Assembly (NCBI RefSeq): GCF_003326755.1
Contig: NZ_JPWH01000030.1
Span: 1 to 52,039 of the forward strand
Length of the DNA stretch: 52,039 nucleotides
Origin: Thalassospira profundimaris
Lineage (GTDB): Bacteria > Pseudomonadota > Alphaproteobacteria > Rhodospirillales > Thalassospiraceae
Reading direction: 5' to 3'
Shown: positions 17,431 through 26,861 of the stretch, one piece after another
Position numbering within the stretch: position 1 is the first letter of the stretch
Layout: the number at the start of each line of letters is the position of its first letter
The notes under the pieces: model-generated
What the model saw: the letters and a program-made list of their open reading frames with translations, nothing else
Database searches by the model: none
What the model was told of the DNA's origin: nothing
Program-made: the position numbers and the translations under genes

Positions 17431-17585
17431 CGTTCAAGGTTGTCGAGCTCTGTATTATACTGTTTTTTGCCATAAAATGGCACTACGAACAGAGTAAAAA
17501 CGGGGTTCTATGCTAAAATGGCAGCTCTTTTGATCCTGATGGCAGTTGTGGTGGTGTTTGTTTGGGTTGGATATGAGTTATTGGT
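17431..17585 (+). pseudogene. Decayed third copy of the small membrane-protein gene
   Basis: TACGTTCAAGGTTGTCG, TTTTTTGCCAT.AAATGGCACTACGA and the final GGTTGGATATGAGTTATT match the intact gene at 9216-9440, but internal deletions and frameshifts remove most of the charged loop and second helix. It is joined directly to the dhaKL relic, whereas 330 bp separate the two in the intact locus. This marks the edge of the AT-rich island. Confidence 0.75.
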
Positions 17586-17869
17586 GATGATATGCGTTTG
17601 CGAACGCCTCGGGTCTAAACTCTGATTGTCGTTAGGTCATAATTTTAAGGGAGCACAATAGAGAAGCGCAGCATACAAAACGTTAAAGTGACAATAAAAA
17701 AATGTGAAATTTAGGAAAAGTGGGCTATCGAGGAATAGCATATGAAAGTACTCTGGGAACGGGTAATTAAATACGTTAAAAATCTTCCTGGATGTCGTTA
17801 GGTTTTTTGAAGCAGTTGTGAGCAACAAAAAGTGCGTATGTAATCTGGGACTTTAATAAAGTATCTATC
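17586..17869. other. AT-rich gene-free spacer at the island edge
   Basis: No convincing gene. The 11-mer TGTCGTTAGGT occurs twice in direct orientation (17627-17637 and 17793-17803), bracketing about 155 bp. A 63-codon minus-strand frame here is low-complexity hydrophobic and is not called. The promoter of the GHKL ATPase gene must lie here. Confidence 0.4.
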
Positions 17870-20221
17870 ATGAATAAGAAAAACCTACATTTTGATGTGA
17901 GTTCTGGCCTTAAACGTGTACTTGGTCAAGAGTTAATTACGGATGACGAAGTCGCAATTTTTGAATTGGTCAAAAATTCTTTTGATGCAGGCGCTACCAC
18001 TGTAAAGATCTTATTTGATTGTGATCGGATTGTTGTGGCCGATAACGGATCGGGTATGTCGTATGATGATCTGATAAATAGATGGCTTTTTGTAGCATAC
18101 TCTGCCAAGCGAGATGCGTCGAAAGAAGGCTTTCGTGACAAGATAGCAAGCAGAACGCACTATGCAGGTAGCAAAGGTATCGGTCGTTTTTCAACAGATC
18201 GTCTTGGTGAAGATATAACTCTTCAGACACGATCTTTGCAAAATGGGCAAAGTGTTCATCGTCTTGATATAAATTGGTCGCTTTTTGATAAAAATATTAA
18301 AGAAAAATTTGAAGCTATTCCCGTTTCTTATGAGCAAAATAGTGATTTTGATTCTACTGACGATTTGAGAGAATTCGTAGCAAGTATTCGTAACGGAACA
18401 GTGATTGAGATTAGAAACCTCAGATTCGAGTGGAATAGAGATGATATCAAAAATTTAAAGTCATCCCTTGCAAAGCTTATAAACCCTTTTGGCTCGGATG
18501 TTGATGAGTTTTCCATTGAGATTATCGCTCCGCACGAGAAGGTTGGCGATGCTGAAGTCATAAGAAAGGCAGAGGAAAAGGGTAATGAACCCACTAGCCG
18601 AGATATTTTAAATGGGAAAGTGGGGAATTTTATTTTCAGTGACCTTCAAGAGAAAACAACATTTATAGCAGTTGAGATACATGGTGATAAACTACAAAGT
18701 AAATTGATGGACAGGGGGGAGCTCGTTTATCATATTCGGGAGCCAAACCCCTATCATGAATTAAATGATTCTGGCTTTAGATGTGAGATTTACTATCTGA
18801 ATTTCTCTGCAAAGTTGACGTTTGCTCGTCGTGTTGGGTTGCCGTCTGTGCAATTTGGTTCTGTTTTTTTGTTCAGGAATGGATTTCGGGTTTATCCGGT
18901 AGGTGAAAACGGAGATGACTGGTTTGGCTTTGCACGGCGTAAGCAACAAGGACATAGTCGATATCTCGGTACTCGTGAAGTTATTGGGCGTGTGGACGTG
19001 TATGGAACCGATGAGAATTTTCAAGAATCCTCTAGTCGAAATCAGGGACTAATTGATACTCCGGCAGTTCGGCAACTTCAAAAATGCGTAATGGACCACT
19101 GCCTGAAGCGGCTTGAAAAATATGTGGTTCCGGTTTCTTGGGTGGACAAGGCCGACGGTGAAACTGACGACCTATCACGTCTTTTAACTGATCCTGGTCG
19201 TGCGCGCGTTTCGGCAGCTGTGGCGTCATTGATCGATAATGATGACGTAGAACTTATGGAATTTAGCCACCGACTTATTGGTCTCCTGAATGAACGATCA
19301 TCTCAGTTTGAGAAAAGCCTAGTTAATTTACGTGCTATTGCAGGGAAAGTCGGAGATAGGAGCTTTTTAGATAGTATTGATCAGGCTGAGAAACGCTTTG
19401 ATGAGCTGAGAAAGTCTGAGATTGAGGCGAGAAAGGTTGCCGATCGGGAGCGAGAAATTGCTCTCAAGGCGACAGAAAGAGCGGAAGTAGCAGAAGCCGC
19501 TGTGGAGGTCGAGAAGCGTAGGGCTCATTTCTTAGAGTCCACGGTGAATTTAGACACTGCAACTATATTAAATTTACATCACCAGGTGACGATCTACTCC
19601 GTTGATATAAATCAGCAAATAGAAAACCTGATTGTTGATACTGAGGGGCAGAAAGAGATTTCGCGTGAACGTTTACTTCAGGCGCTGGAACAAATGGCAT
19701 TTCTCAATCGAAAAATTCAAGCCATCACAAGGTTTGCTACGAAAGCTAACTTCCAGTTAGACTCAGAGAAGATCGAAGTTGATCTAGCTTCTTTTATTGA
19801 AGAGTATATTGAAGGTGTCGCTAAAGGTGCAGGAGGAGCTAGACTGAAGGTATCAGTTGAGAATGAACATCCTGGATTCTTAGAGCGATTTAATCCGATC
19901 GATGTTTCAATTATTGTTGATAATTTGGTTAGTAATGCACGAAGAGCAAGATCATCTGAAATAAAATTTAAGCTGAGCCAAACACAGAGCAAGGGGTTGG
20001 CTATTTTGGTATCAGATAACGGGCGTGGTTTTGGACGTGGTGTAGACAAAGAGCGTATATTTGAGATGGGCTACACGACAACGCATGGTTCCGGCCTTGG
20101 GCTATATCATGTTCGACAGGTGTTGGGACAGATGGGGGGGAGTATTGAAGTATTGGAAGATTATTCATTGGCTGGTGTTGGGTTTTCTATAGTGATTGCA
20201 AAGTCAGGGAAGAAGAAATGA
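17870..20221 (+). CDS. Large protein with two GHKL ATPase folds (MORC/Hsp90-like N-terminus, histidine-kinase-like C-terminus)
   Basis: 783 residues, cytoplasmic. N-terminal GHKL ATPase: ELVKNSFDAGAT (32-43; Glu32, Asn36), ADNGSGM (57-63) and GSKGIGRFS (100-108) are complete Bergerat motifs. An S5-like transducer region follows (LFRNGFRVYPVGENGDDW 334-351, YLGTREVIGRV 365-375). A coiled coil runs about 505-555, then a helical segment with NLHHQ (His570/571), where a kinase would carry its phosphorylated histidine. The C-terminal second ATPase has IIVDNLVSNA (681-690), SDNGRGF (715-721) and GSGLGLYHVRQ (740-750). The stop overlaps the next ATG by 4 bp, and that gene encodes a receiver domain, so phosphotransfer between them is likely. 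No membrane sensor is visible, so the first ATPase may do the sensing, perhaps of DNA. Strongly AT-rich codon use indicates horizontal acquisition. Confidence 0.82.
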   Translation: MNKKNLHFDVSSGLKRVLGQELITDDEVAIFELVKNSFDAGATTVKILFDCDRIVVADNGSGMSYDDLINRWLFVAYSAKRDASKEGFRDKIASRTHYAGSKGIGRFSTDRLGEDITLQTRSLQNGQSVHRLDINWSLFDKNIKEKFEAIPVSYEQNSDFDSTDDLREFVASIRNGTVIEIRNLRFEWNRDDIKNLKSSLAKLINPFGSDVDEFSIEIIAPHEKVGDAEVIRKAEEKGNEPTSRDILNGKVGNFIFSDLQEKTTFIAVEIHGDKLQSKLMDRGELVYHIREPNPYHELNDSGFRCEIYYLNFSAKLTFARRVGLPSVQFGSVFLFRNGFRVYPVGENGDDWFGFARRKQQGHSRYLGTREVIGRVDVYGTDENFQESSSRNQGLIDTPAVRQLQKCVMDHCLKRLEKYVVPVSWVDKADGETDDLSRLLTDPGRARVSAAVASLIDNDDVELMEFSHRLIGLLNERSSQFEKSLVNLRAIAGKVGDRSFLDSIDQAEKRFDELRKSEIEARKVADREREIALKATERAEVAEAAVEVEKRRAHFLESTVNLDTATILNLHHQVTIYSVDINQQIENLIVDTEGQKEISRERLLQALEQMAFLNRKIQAITRFATKANFQLDSEKIEVDLASFIEEYIEGVAKGAGGARLKVSVENEHPGFLERFNPIDVSIIVDNLVSNARRARSSEIKFKLSQTQSKGLAILVSDNGRGFGRGVDKERIFEMGYTTTHGSGLGLYHVRQVLGQMGGSIEVLEDYSLAGVGFSIVIAKSGKKK

Positions 20222-21135
20222 GGCTCGATTTCAACGTTCTATGGGTTGATGATCAGCCTGACCGGATTGATGCGCAGATTAAGGCAATAAAAATTGCTAT
20301 GCTTGATGAGGGGTTTGAGTTTAATCCAACGAAGTGCCAATCCGTCGATAGAGTGAAAGAAAAAATAGCGGATAATGTGTTCTGTGATGAAATAGACTTG
20401 GTTCTTGTAGACTGGGACTTGGGTGGTGGGGTGCAAGGTCAGGAAGCTATTCGTGAAATTAGAGAGAGAGTCCCATATAAGGATGTTGTGTTCTATTCAG
20501 CGATGACTGAAGCTGACGAGCTTCGAAAATTAGTGTTTGACAATAACCTTGAGGGGGTGTTCTGCGTTCGTCGTTCAGAGCTGGTTGACGAGGTTAGTGG
20601 GGTATTTGAATCTTTGGTCAAAAAGGTACTTGATCTGGATCACACGCGTGGAATTGTTATGGGGGCGACCAGTGACATTGATCTGTTAGCTGGGCAATGC
20701 TTAATTGCAATGTATCGTGCGCTAGATGAACAGGCTAGAATGGAGTTTGTTAAGGATGCGCTTAGTCGCATAGCCAAGAAAGTTGAAAGGATGAGGGAGT
20801 GCGCTGATAAACTGCATGTAGACGCCGAGTTTGCGAGTATACTAAAGGAGCACATGTTATTCACAGCGATTGATCGGTTGCGAATGCTAAGTACGGCGCT
20901 TAAGAGCAGTGAGAAAGGGAAAGCCTACCGAGTTGCTGTTACCGAATATATTGAGAAGGTTGTTCCAAAGCGTAATAGTCTTGGTCATCAGGTTTTAAAT
21001 CCAACCAGTAGAGAGCTTGCTGATGTGGTTGAGGGAAGTTCACCAATCACGGTCGAGGAGATGCGAGAACTTCGTTGTGCTCTTCTGTCTCTACGCAGTC
21101 AGTTTCGGGATCTCCATGCGGCTTTGATTGATTAA
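20218..21135 (+). CDS. Receiver-domain protein with C-terminal helical, HEPN-like domain
   Basis: 305 residues. Receiver domain 1-135: acidic pair Asp11-Asp12 in LWVDDQPD, probable phospho-acceptor Asp65 in LVLVDWDLGG, Ser94 in VFYSA; the usual switch lysine seems replaced by Arg118 (FCVRRSEL). Residues 150-305 are all-helical and contain KRNSLGH at 251-257, which fits the HEPN ribonuclease motif R-[N/D/H]-x3-H (Arg252, His257) placed late in the bundle as in HEPN domains. There is no DNA-binding output domain, so it is not a usual transcription factor. Coupled by ATGA overlap to the dual-ATPase gene; its 3' end overlaps the convergent methyltransferase gene by 45 bp. Inference: a phosphorylation-switched RNA-cleaving effector. 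The HEPN assignment rests on one motif and helical content. Confidence 0.75.
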   Translation: MRLDFNVLWVDDQPDRIDAQIKAIKIAMLDEGFEFNPTKCQSVDRVKEKIADNVFCDEIDLVLVDWDLGGGVQGQEAIREIRERVPYKDVVFYSAMTEADELRKLVFDNNLEGVFCVRRSELVDEVSGVFESLVKKVLDLDHTRGIVMGATSDIDLLAGQCLIAMYRALDEQARMEFVKDALSRIAKKVERMRECADKLHVDAEFASILKEHMLFTAIDRLRMLSTALKSSEKGKAYRVAVTEYIEKVVPKRNSLGHQVLNPTSRELADVVEGSSPITVEEMRELRCALLSLRSQFRDLHAALID

Positions 21136-22380
21136 AGTGTTGGCTGCTTTCGTAGTTTGTTGCACTTGATCGGTAAGTTCCATTAAGGCAATACCGAAAA
21201 CTTCGGCCACAATCGGAGGAACAGCATTGGCAACCTGAGTGAATCTCGGAACCTCATATTTCCTACGTTCGCCACCTGTCGTATATTTTCCTTTGAATGC
21301 AAAGGAGTCGGGAAATCCCTGAAGTCGCGCGTTCTCACGGACAGTTAATGCCCTGGGTTCTGAGTAATGCAAGAGGTCATCAGGCATGCTGGTAATTGTT
21401 GGCGCTGGCCGATCTGGATCCAAAACGCGTAGCGCCTTTTTCTTAATCCCTAATTGTTCCCTTAGATCGCCGTCAATAGCGGTATTAAGTCTCCCCATCT
21501 TATGACTGTTGTCGATAATGGTCTGGAAACGCTTTGCTACAGCGTCTGAGTGTCTTGCTAGACGTAAGTCATGGATATCAGAACCGTCTAGCGCTAGGTA
21601 CTTTTGGTATGACGTTGTGGGAGGTGTAGGGCAAATTTCCATAAAACCATTTGTTTCGCAGGAGGGACGGACGCCTCCTTTACTCAATTCAAGACTTGAT
21701 AGTGCCTGTTTAGCGGAGACCGGTACTCTTAAGTTGTTTTTTTGTAAGAATTTAGGAAGCGCGGCGTTTACGAACTCAAATGGGTTCCGTGAATTTGTAC
21801 CTTTGAGAATTGCGATTAAAAAGAACCGCACACGAGATTGCGGCACACCAAATTCAGATAAATTACAAAGTTGGAAATACACGTCGTAGTTAGCAGATAG
21901 TCTATCTGCTAACTCGACCGAGTAATTTTTAATGCTCGATGTTTTGGAGAAGTCAGAAGTGAATCCTCTAACATTTTCTATTAGAATGGTTTTTGGGTTT
22001 AGTAAATCAACTACTTCCAGATAGCTTTCAAAAAGCCGATTTCTTGGGTCATCGTGCTGCCGTCTCCCGGCAGATGAAAAACCTTGGCAAGGAGGTCCGC
22101 CTGCAATTAGATCAATTTTTCCGTTTAGACTTTGAAGTCGTTCCCTGTGATTTTCCAGAAGTTCATCAATGTCGTGGGCTGATCGATCAAGCCATTCGGG
22201 CCAATCAAAATTGCTTGCGTATTTGCCCTCTAACAAATTGTGTTTGTAGGTTAAAAACGCATCAGAATTCTTTTCGATTGCGAATGCACATTTCCATCCA
22301 GCGCGTATCAATCCAAGAGATAGTCCGCCACAACCGGCGAAGATATCTATGAATCGATTTGAATTAGTTTTCTGCTGCAT
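21091..22380 (-). CDS. DNA (cytosine-5-)-methyltransferase
   Basis: 429 residues. C5-MTase motifs in order: I DIFAGCGGLSLG (about 12-23), IV GGPPCQGFSS with the catalytic Cys (about 93-102), VI ENVRGF, VIII QSRVRFFLIA, a target-recognition region about 205-340, then IX-like APTITSMP and RENARLQGFPDSF, and X QVANAVPP. It makes 5-methylcytosine; the recognition sequence is unknown. It is convergent with, and overlaps by 45 bp, the receiver/HEPN-like gene. No restriction endonuclease or Vsr gene is nearby, so it is either an orphan or the modification arm of the island's system. AT-rich codon use matches the two neighbours. The ATG at 22380 gives a normal start. Confidence 0.93.
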   Translation of the reverse strand: MQQKTNSNRFIDIFAGCGGLSLGLIRAGWKCAFAIEKNSDAFLTYKHNLLEGKYASNFDWPEWLDRSAHDIDELLENHRERLQSLNGKIDLIAGGPPCQGFSSAGRRQHDDPRNRLFESYLEVVDLLNPKTILIENVRGFTSDFSKTSSIKNYSVELADRLSANYDVYFQLCNLSEFGVPQSRVRFFLIAILKGTNSRNPFEFVNAALPKFLQKNNLRVPVSAKQALSSLELSKGGVRPSCETNGFMEICPTPPTTSYQKYLALDGSDIHDLRLARHSDAVAKRFQTIIDNSHKMGRLNTAIDGDLREQLGIKKKALRVLDPDRPAPTITSMPDDLLHYSEPRALTVRENARLQGFPDSFAFKGKYTTGGERRKYEVPRFTQVANAVPPIVAEVFGIALMELTDQVQQTTKAANTLINQSRMEIPKLTA

Positions 22381-22474
22381 TATTGCATTGTGCCTCGTTC
22401 CGATGACAAGCGCCAGGCTCTTTTTTGGGTCTGAAGCGCGTCTACCTCGGAGAAAGCCAGCAAGTCATTGTTTC

Positions 22475-22509
22475 TTTACACTGTTGATATAGCAAGTCTT
22501 TAGTGTAAA
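22475..22509. promoter_or_regulatory. Inverted repeat upstream of the methyltransferase gene
   Basis: TTTACACT (22475-22482) and AGTGTAAA (22502-22509), spacer 19 nt, about 95-130 bp upstream of the methyltransferase start. Could be a regulator site for the island, since many modification genes have control sites. Evidence is limited to symmetry and position. The remainder of 22381-22651 shows no gene. Confidence 0.4.
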
Positions 22510-22651
22510 CAACGATGTAATCAGTTGGTGTTGCATGTAACCTTTGGGAGGGCTTAATGCTCAACCAACTCTAAGTGCAGTATTTAGAAACTATGTCTTG
22601 CGGTGTGATTTTGCTAATCTGAGTCAGTGGCTACTTAGCATCAAACAGATA

Positions 22652-22741
<90 letters not shown>

Positions 22742-23018
22742 GCATGTGTGGTCTGGCGTTCGACGCGGTGTTTAACGGTCTGTGCGCGAGATTGCAAGAG
22801 GGAAAACGCAAAACTTTCATTCTTGCGGTGAAAATCTTGTTTTGGGCAGGGGCAGGCGCGTTAGTGGTGGGGGGGACAGGGCGGTGTGTGCTTCGGGCCG
22901 GGGATGTTCCTGGCTGGTAGGGCCGGTATGGGGTGCTCCGGGCGGACCGGTTTTGGGTTTGCAGGGTTGCCATGCGTGCAGGGCGGGTGAATTTGCAGGG
23001 CATTGAGCCGCTTTGGAG
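22742..23018. other. Spacer between tRNA-Ser and the rplU promoter
   Basis: No gene recognised. It should contain the promoter of the minus-strand tRNA-Ser near its right edge. The plus-strand frames crossing it are antisense to the tRNA and show no conserved features. Confidence 0.5.
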
Positions 23019-23047
23019 TTGACATTTGCGGGCTAAAACGGTAATTC
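23019..23047 (+). promoter_or_regulatory. rplU: Sigma70-type promoter for rplU-rpmA
   Basis: TTGACA (23019-23024), 17-bp spacer, TAATTC (23042-23047), followed by an untranslated leader of about 85 nt before the L21 start. The leader could hold an autoregulatory structure, but I did not identify one. Confidence 0.6.
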
Positions 23048-23137
23048 ACCCGTCTCTCGCAGCGGTCCGGTTTCAGTTTGCAGCGACACCGGGCTGCGCG
23101 TTTGCGTTTCCGAATTCTTTTTTCAGGAACTATTTAG

Positions 23138-23449
23138 ATGTATGCAATCATCAAAACCGGTGGCAAGCAGTACAAGGTTGCCGCCAACGACGTTATCAAA
23201 GTCGAAAAGATCGCTGCCCAAGCTGGTGAAACCGTGACCCTGGATCAGGTTCTCATGGTTGCTGGCGACGGTGCGCCGAAGGTTGGTGCTCCGTTGGTCG
23301 CTGGTGCTTCTGTTAGTGCGGAAGTTCTGGAACAGGCCAAGGGCGACAAAGTGATCGTTTTCAAGAAAAAGCGCCGGCACAATTACCGTCGCAAAAATGG
23401 TCATCGCCAGAACCTGACCGTTCTGCGCATCACGGGCATCAACGCCTGA
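23138..23449 (+). CDS. rplU: 50S ribosomal protein L21
   Basis: 103-residue L21, which binds 23S rRNA in the large subunit. The whole protein matches the family: [20 protein letters not shown] at the N-terminus, [10 protein letters not shown] in the middle, and the signature [19 protein letters not shown] near the C-terminus. First gene of the conserved rplU-rpmA pair, with rpmA 33 bp downstream. This is the first GC-rich housekeeping gene after the island and marks a return to core chromosome. Confidence 0.98.
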   Translation: MYAIIKTGGKQYKVAANDVIKVEKIAAQAGETVTLDQVLMVAGDGAPKVGAPLVAGASVSAEVLEQAKGDKVIVFKKKRRHNYRRKNGHRQNLTVLRITGINA

Positions 23450-23482
23450 TTTATCAGGTGGATGCAGTTTTAGGAGGGTTTC

Positions 23483-23743
23483 ATGGCTCATAAAAAAGCT
23501 GGTGGTAGCTCCCGTAACGGTCGCGACTCCGAAGGTCGGCGCCTCGGCGTCAAGAAATTCGGTGGCCAGGCGGTTGTTGCAGGTAACATTCTCGTTCGTC
23601 AGCGCGGAACCAAGTTCCATGCCGGTGACAATGTTGGCGTTGCCAAAGACCACACTCTGTTTGCAACTGCTGGCGGCAGCGTCCAGTTCAAATCGGGTTT
23701 CAAGGGTCGCACCTTTGTAAGCGTCGTCCCGGCCGAGGCGTAA
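23483..23743 (+). CDS. rpmA: 50S ribosomal protein L27
   Basis: 86-residue L27, located near the peptidyl-transferase centre. The N-terminal [18 protein letters not shown] extension is the part that reaches the P-site tRNA; there is no Firmicutes-type cleavable leader. The signature [14 protein letters not shown] is present. The AGGAGGG ribosome binding site lies just before the ATG. A strong terminator follows, so the downstream GTPase gene is likely to have its own promoter or depend on readthrough. Confidence 0.98.
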   Translation: MAHKKAGGSSRNGRDSEGRRLGVKKFGGQAVVAGNILVRQRGTKFHAGDNVGVAKDHTLFATAGGSVQFKSGFKGRTFVSVVPAEA

Positions 23744-23778
23744 GCCTCCCGTTCCGGGCACAACGTGCCAAGAATTTG

Positions 23779-23810
23779 CAGGGGAGGAATGAGCAATCAT
23801 TCCTCCCCTG
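23779..23810 (+). terminator. Intrinsic terminator after rpmA
   Basis: Perfect 14-bp stem (CAGGGGAGGAATGA / TCATTCCTCCCCTG) with a GCAA tetraloop, followed by TTTTAT. Textbook rho-independent terminator on the plus strand. Confidence 0.93.
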
Positions 23811-23834
23811 TTTTATATGTTTCAGGCAAAATAA

Positions 23835-26050
<2,216 letters not shown>

Positions 26051-26073
26051 AGCCGCCGGACGGCCAAAATGTC

Positions 26074-26108
26074 AAATGCCGCGCAAAAACCGGATTTGCG
26101 CGGCATTT
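26074..26108. terminator. Hairpin terminator after proB, shared with the converging hydrolase gene
   Basis: AAATGCCGCGCAAA (26074-26087) and TTTGCGCGGCATTT (26095-26108), 7-nt loop, followed by a T-rich run on the plus strand and preceded by an A-run that serves the minus strand. Probably bidirectional. Confidence 0.88.
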
Positions 26109-26119
26109 TTGTTTTTGGT

Positions 26120-26755
26120 TTATTCGCCGCTTACCAGCGTTTGGGTGCTGGCGATGGTGGCAAAAATATCACCCAGCATGGTCAGTTCGGCCTGATGCAG
26201 TTTATCGGCGGCGATGAAGGATGCTGTACTGTCGGCCTGTTCCGCCCCGGCGATGGCGTTTGGCAGCGGCAGGTCGCGGGTGGCGGTGGCATCGCTGACC
26301 ACGGTGACGCCATAGCCCAATTCATGCCCGGCCCGCGCGGTGGTGGAGACACATAAATGCGTCATGAAACCCGCCAGCACGATGTTTTTCCGTCCGGCCT
26401 TTTCCAGGCTTTCCTGAAGCCCGGTGCCGCCAAAGGAATTGGGCACGTTTTTGATATGGATGGCTTCGTCGTCCTGCGGGACGACTTCGGGCAGGATGGC
26501 AACAAAATCGCCGTTCGGGTCAAAAATAACGTCGCCGGGGCCACTGTGATGGACAATATGTACCACCAGCCCGCCCTTTGCCCGCCAGTGCGCCAGCAGA
26601 GAGGCGGCGTTTTCAAGCGCACCCTTGATACCGGGCAGGGGCAGTGCGCCGGAACGGTATTCTTCCTGGGCATCAATCAGGATCAGGGCGGCGTTTTCGG
26701 GGGTGCCGGGGGCCGGGTTGGCATTGGCAAGCGACAGCAATGTTTGTGCAGACAT
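26120..26755 (-). CDS. Cysteine hydrolase, isochorismatase-like family
   Basis: 211 residues from the ATG at 26755 (MSAQTLLSLANANP). Family triad visible: Asp in LILIDAQEEY (about 30), Lys in IHIKNVPNSFGGTGL (about 105), and Cys in LAGFMTHLCVSTTARAG (about 138), with the conserved cis-peptide region before the Cys. Members hydrolyse amides or vinyl ethers (nicotinamidase-like, isochorismatase-like); the substrate is not evident. Divergent from a LysR-family gene with an operator-like spacer between them, so it is probably that regulator's target. It converges on proB with a shared terminator. Confidence 0.85.
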   Translation of the reverse strand: MSAQTLLSLANANPAPGTPENAALILIDAQEEYRSGALPLPGIKGALENAASLLAHWRAKGGLVVHIVHHSGPGDVIFDPNGDFVAILPEVVPQDDEAIHIKNVPNSFGGTGLQESLEKAGRKNIVLAGFMTHLCVSTTARAGHELGYGVTVVSDATATRDLPLPNAIAGAEQADSTASFIAADKLHQAELTMLGDIFATIASTQTLVSGE

Positions 26756-26793
26756 GGCATTTTTCCTTGTGATGAGATGGCATGATGTTAATC

Positions 26794-26849
26794 CTGCATC
26801 AATGCAGTTGGAATGCGCATATATGCGGCTATAATCTGCAAAAATGCAG
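26794..26849. promoter_or_regulatory. Divergent promoter/operator between hydrolase and lysR genes
   Basis: Two related dyads: CTGCATCAATGCAG (26794-26807) and CTGCAAAAATGCAG (26836-26849), 42 bp apart, fitting the paired sites used by LysR proteins. TATAAT at 26830-26835 with TTGGAA 16 bp upstream is a plausible lysR promoter. The second dyad would then cover its transcription start, giving autorepression. Confidence 0.6.
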
Positions 26850-26861
26850 AAAGGACGTGCC

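Noticed and set aside
17637..17828. 63-codon minus-strand frame in the AT-rich spacer
   Set aside because: Low-complexity hydrophobic product, no ribosome binding site, in AT-rich DNA rich in chance features.
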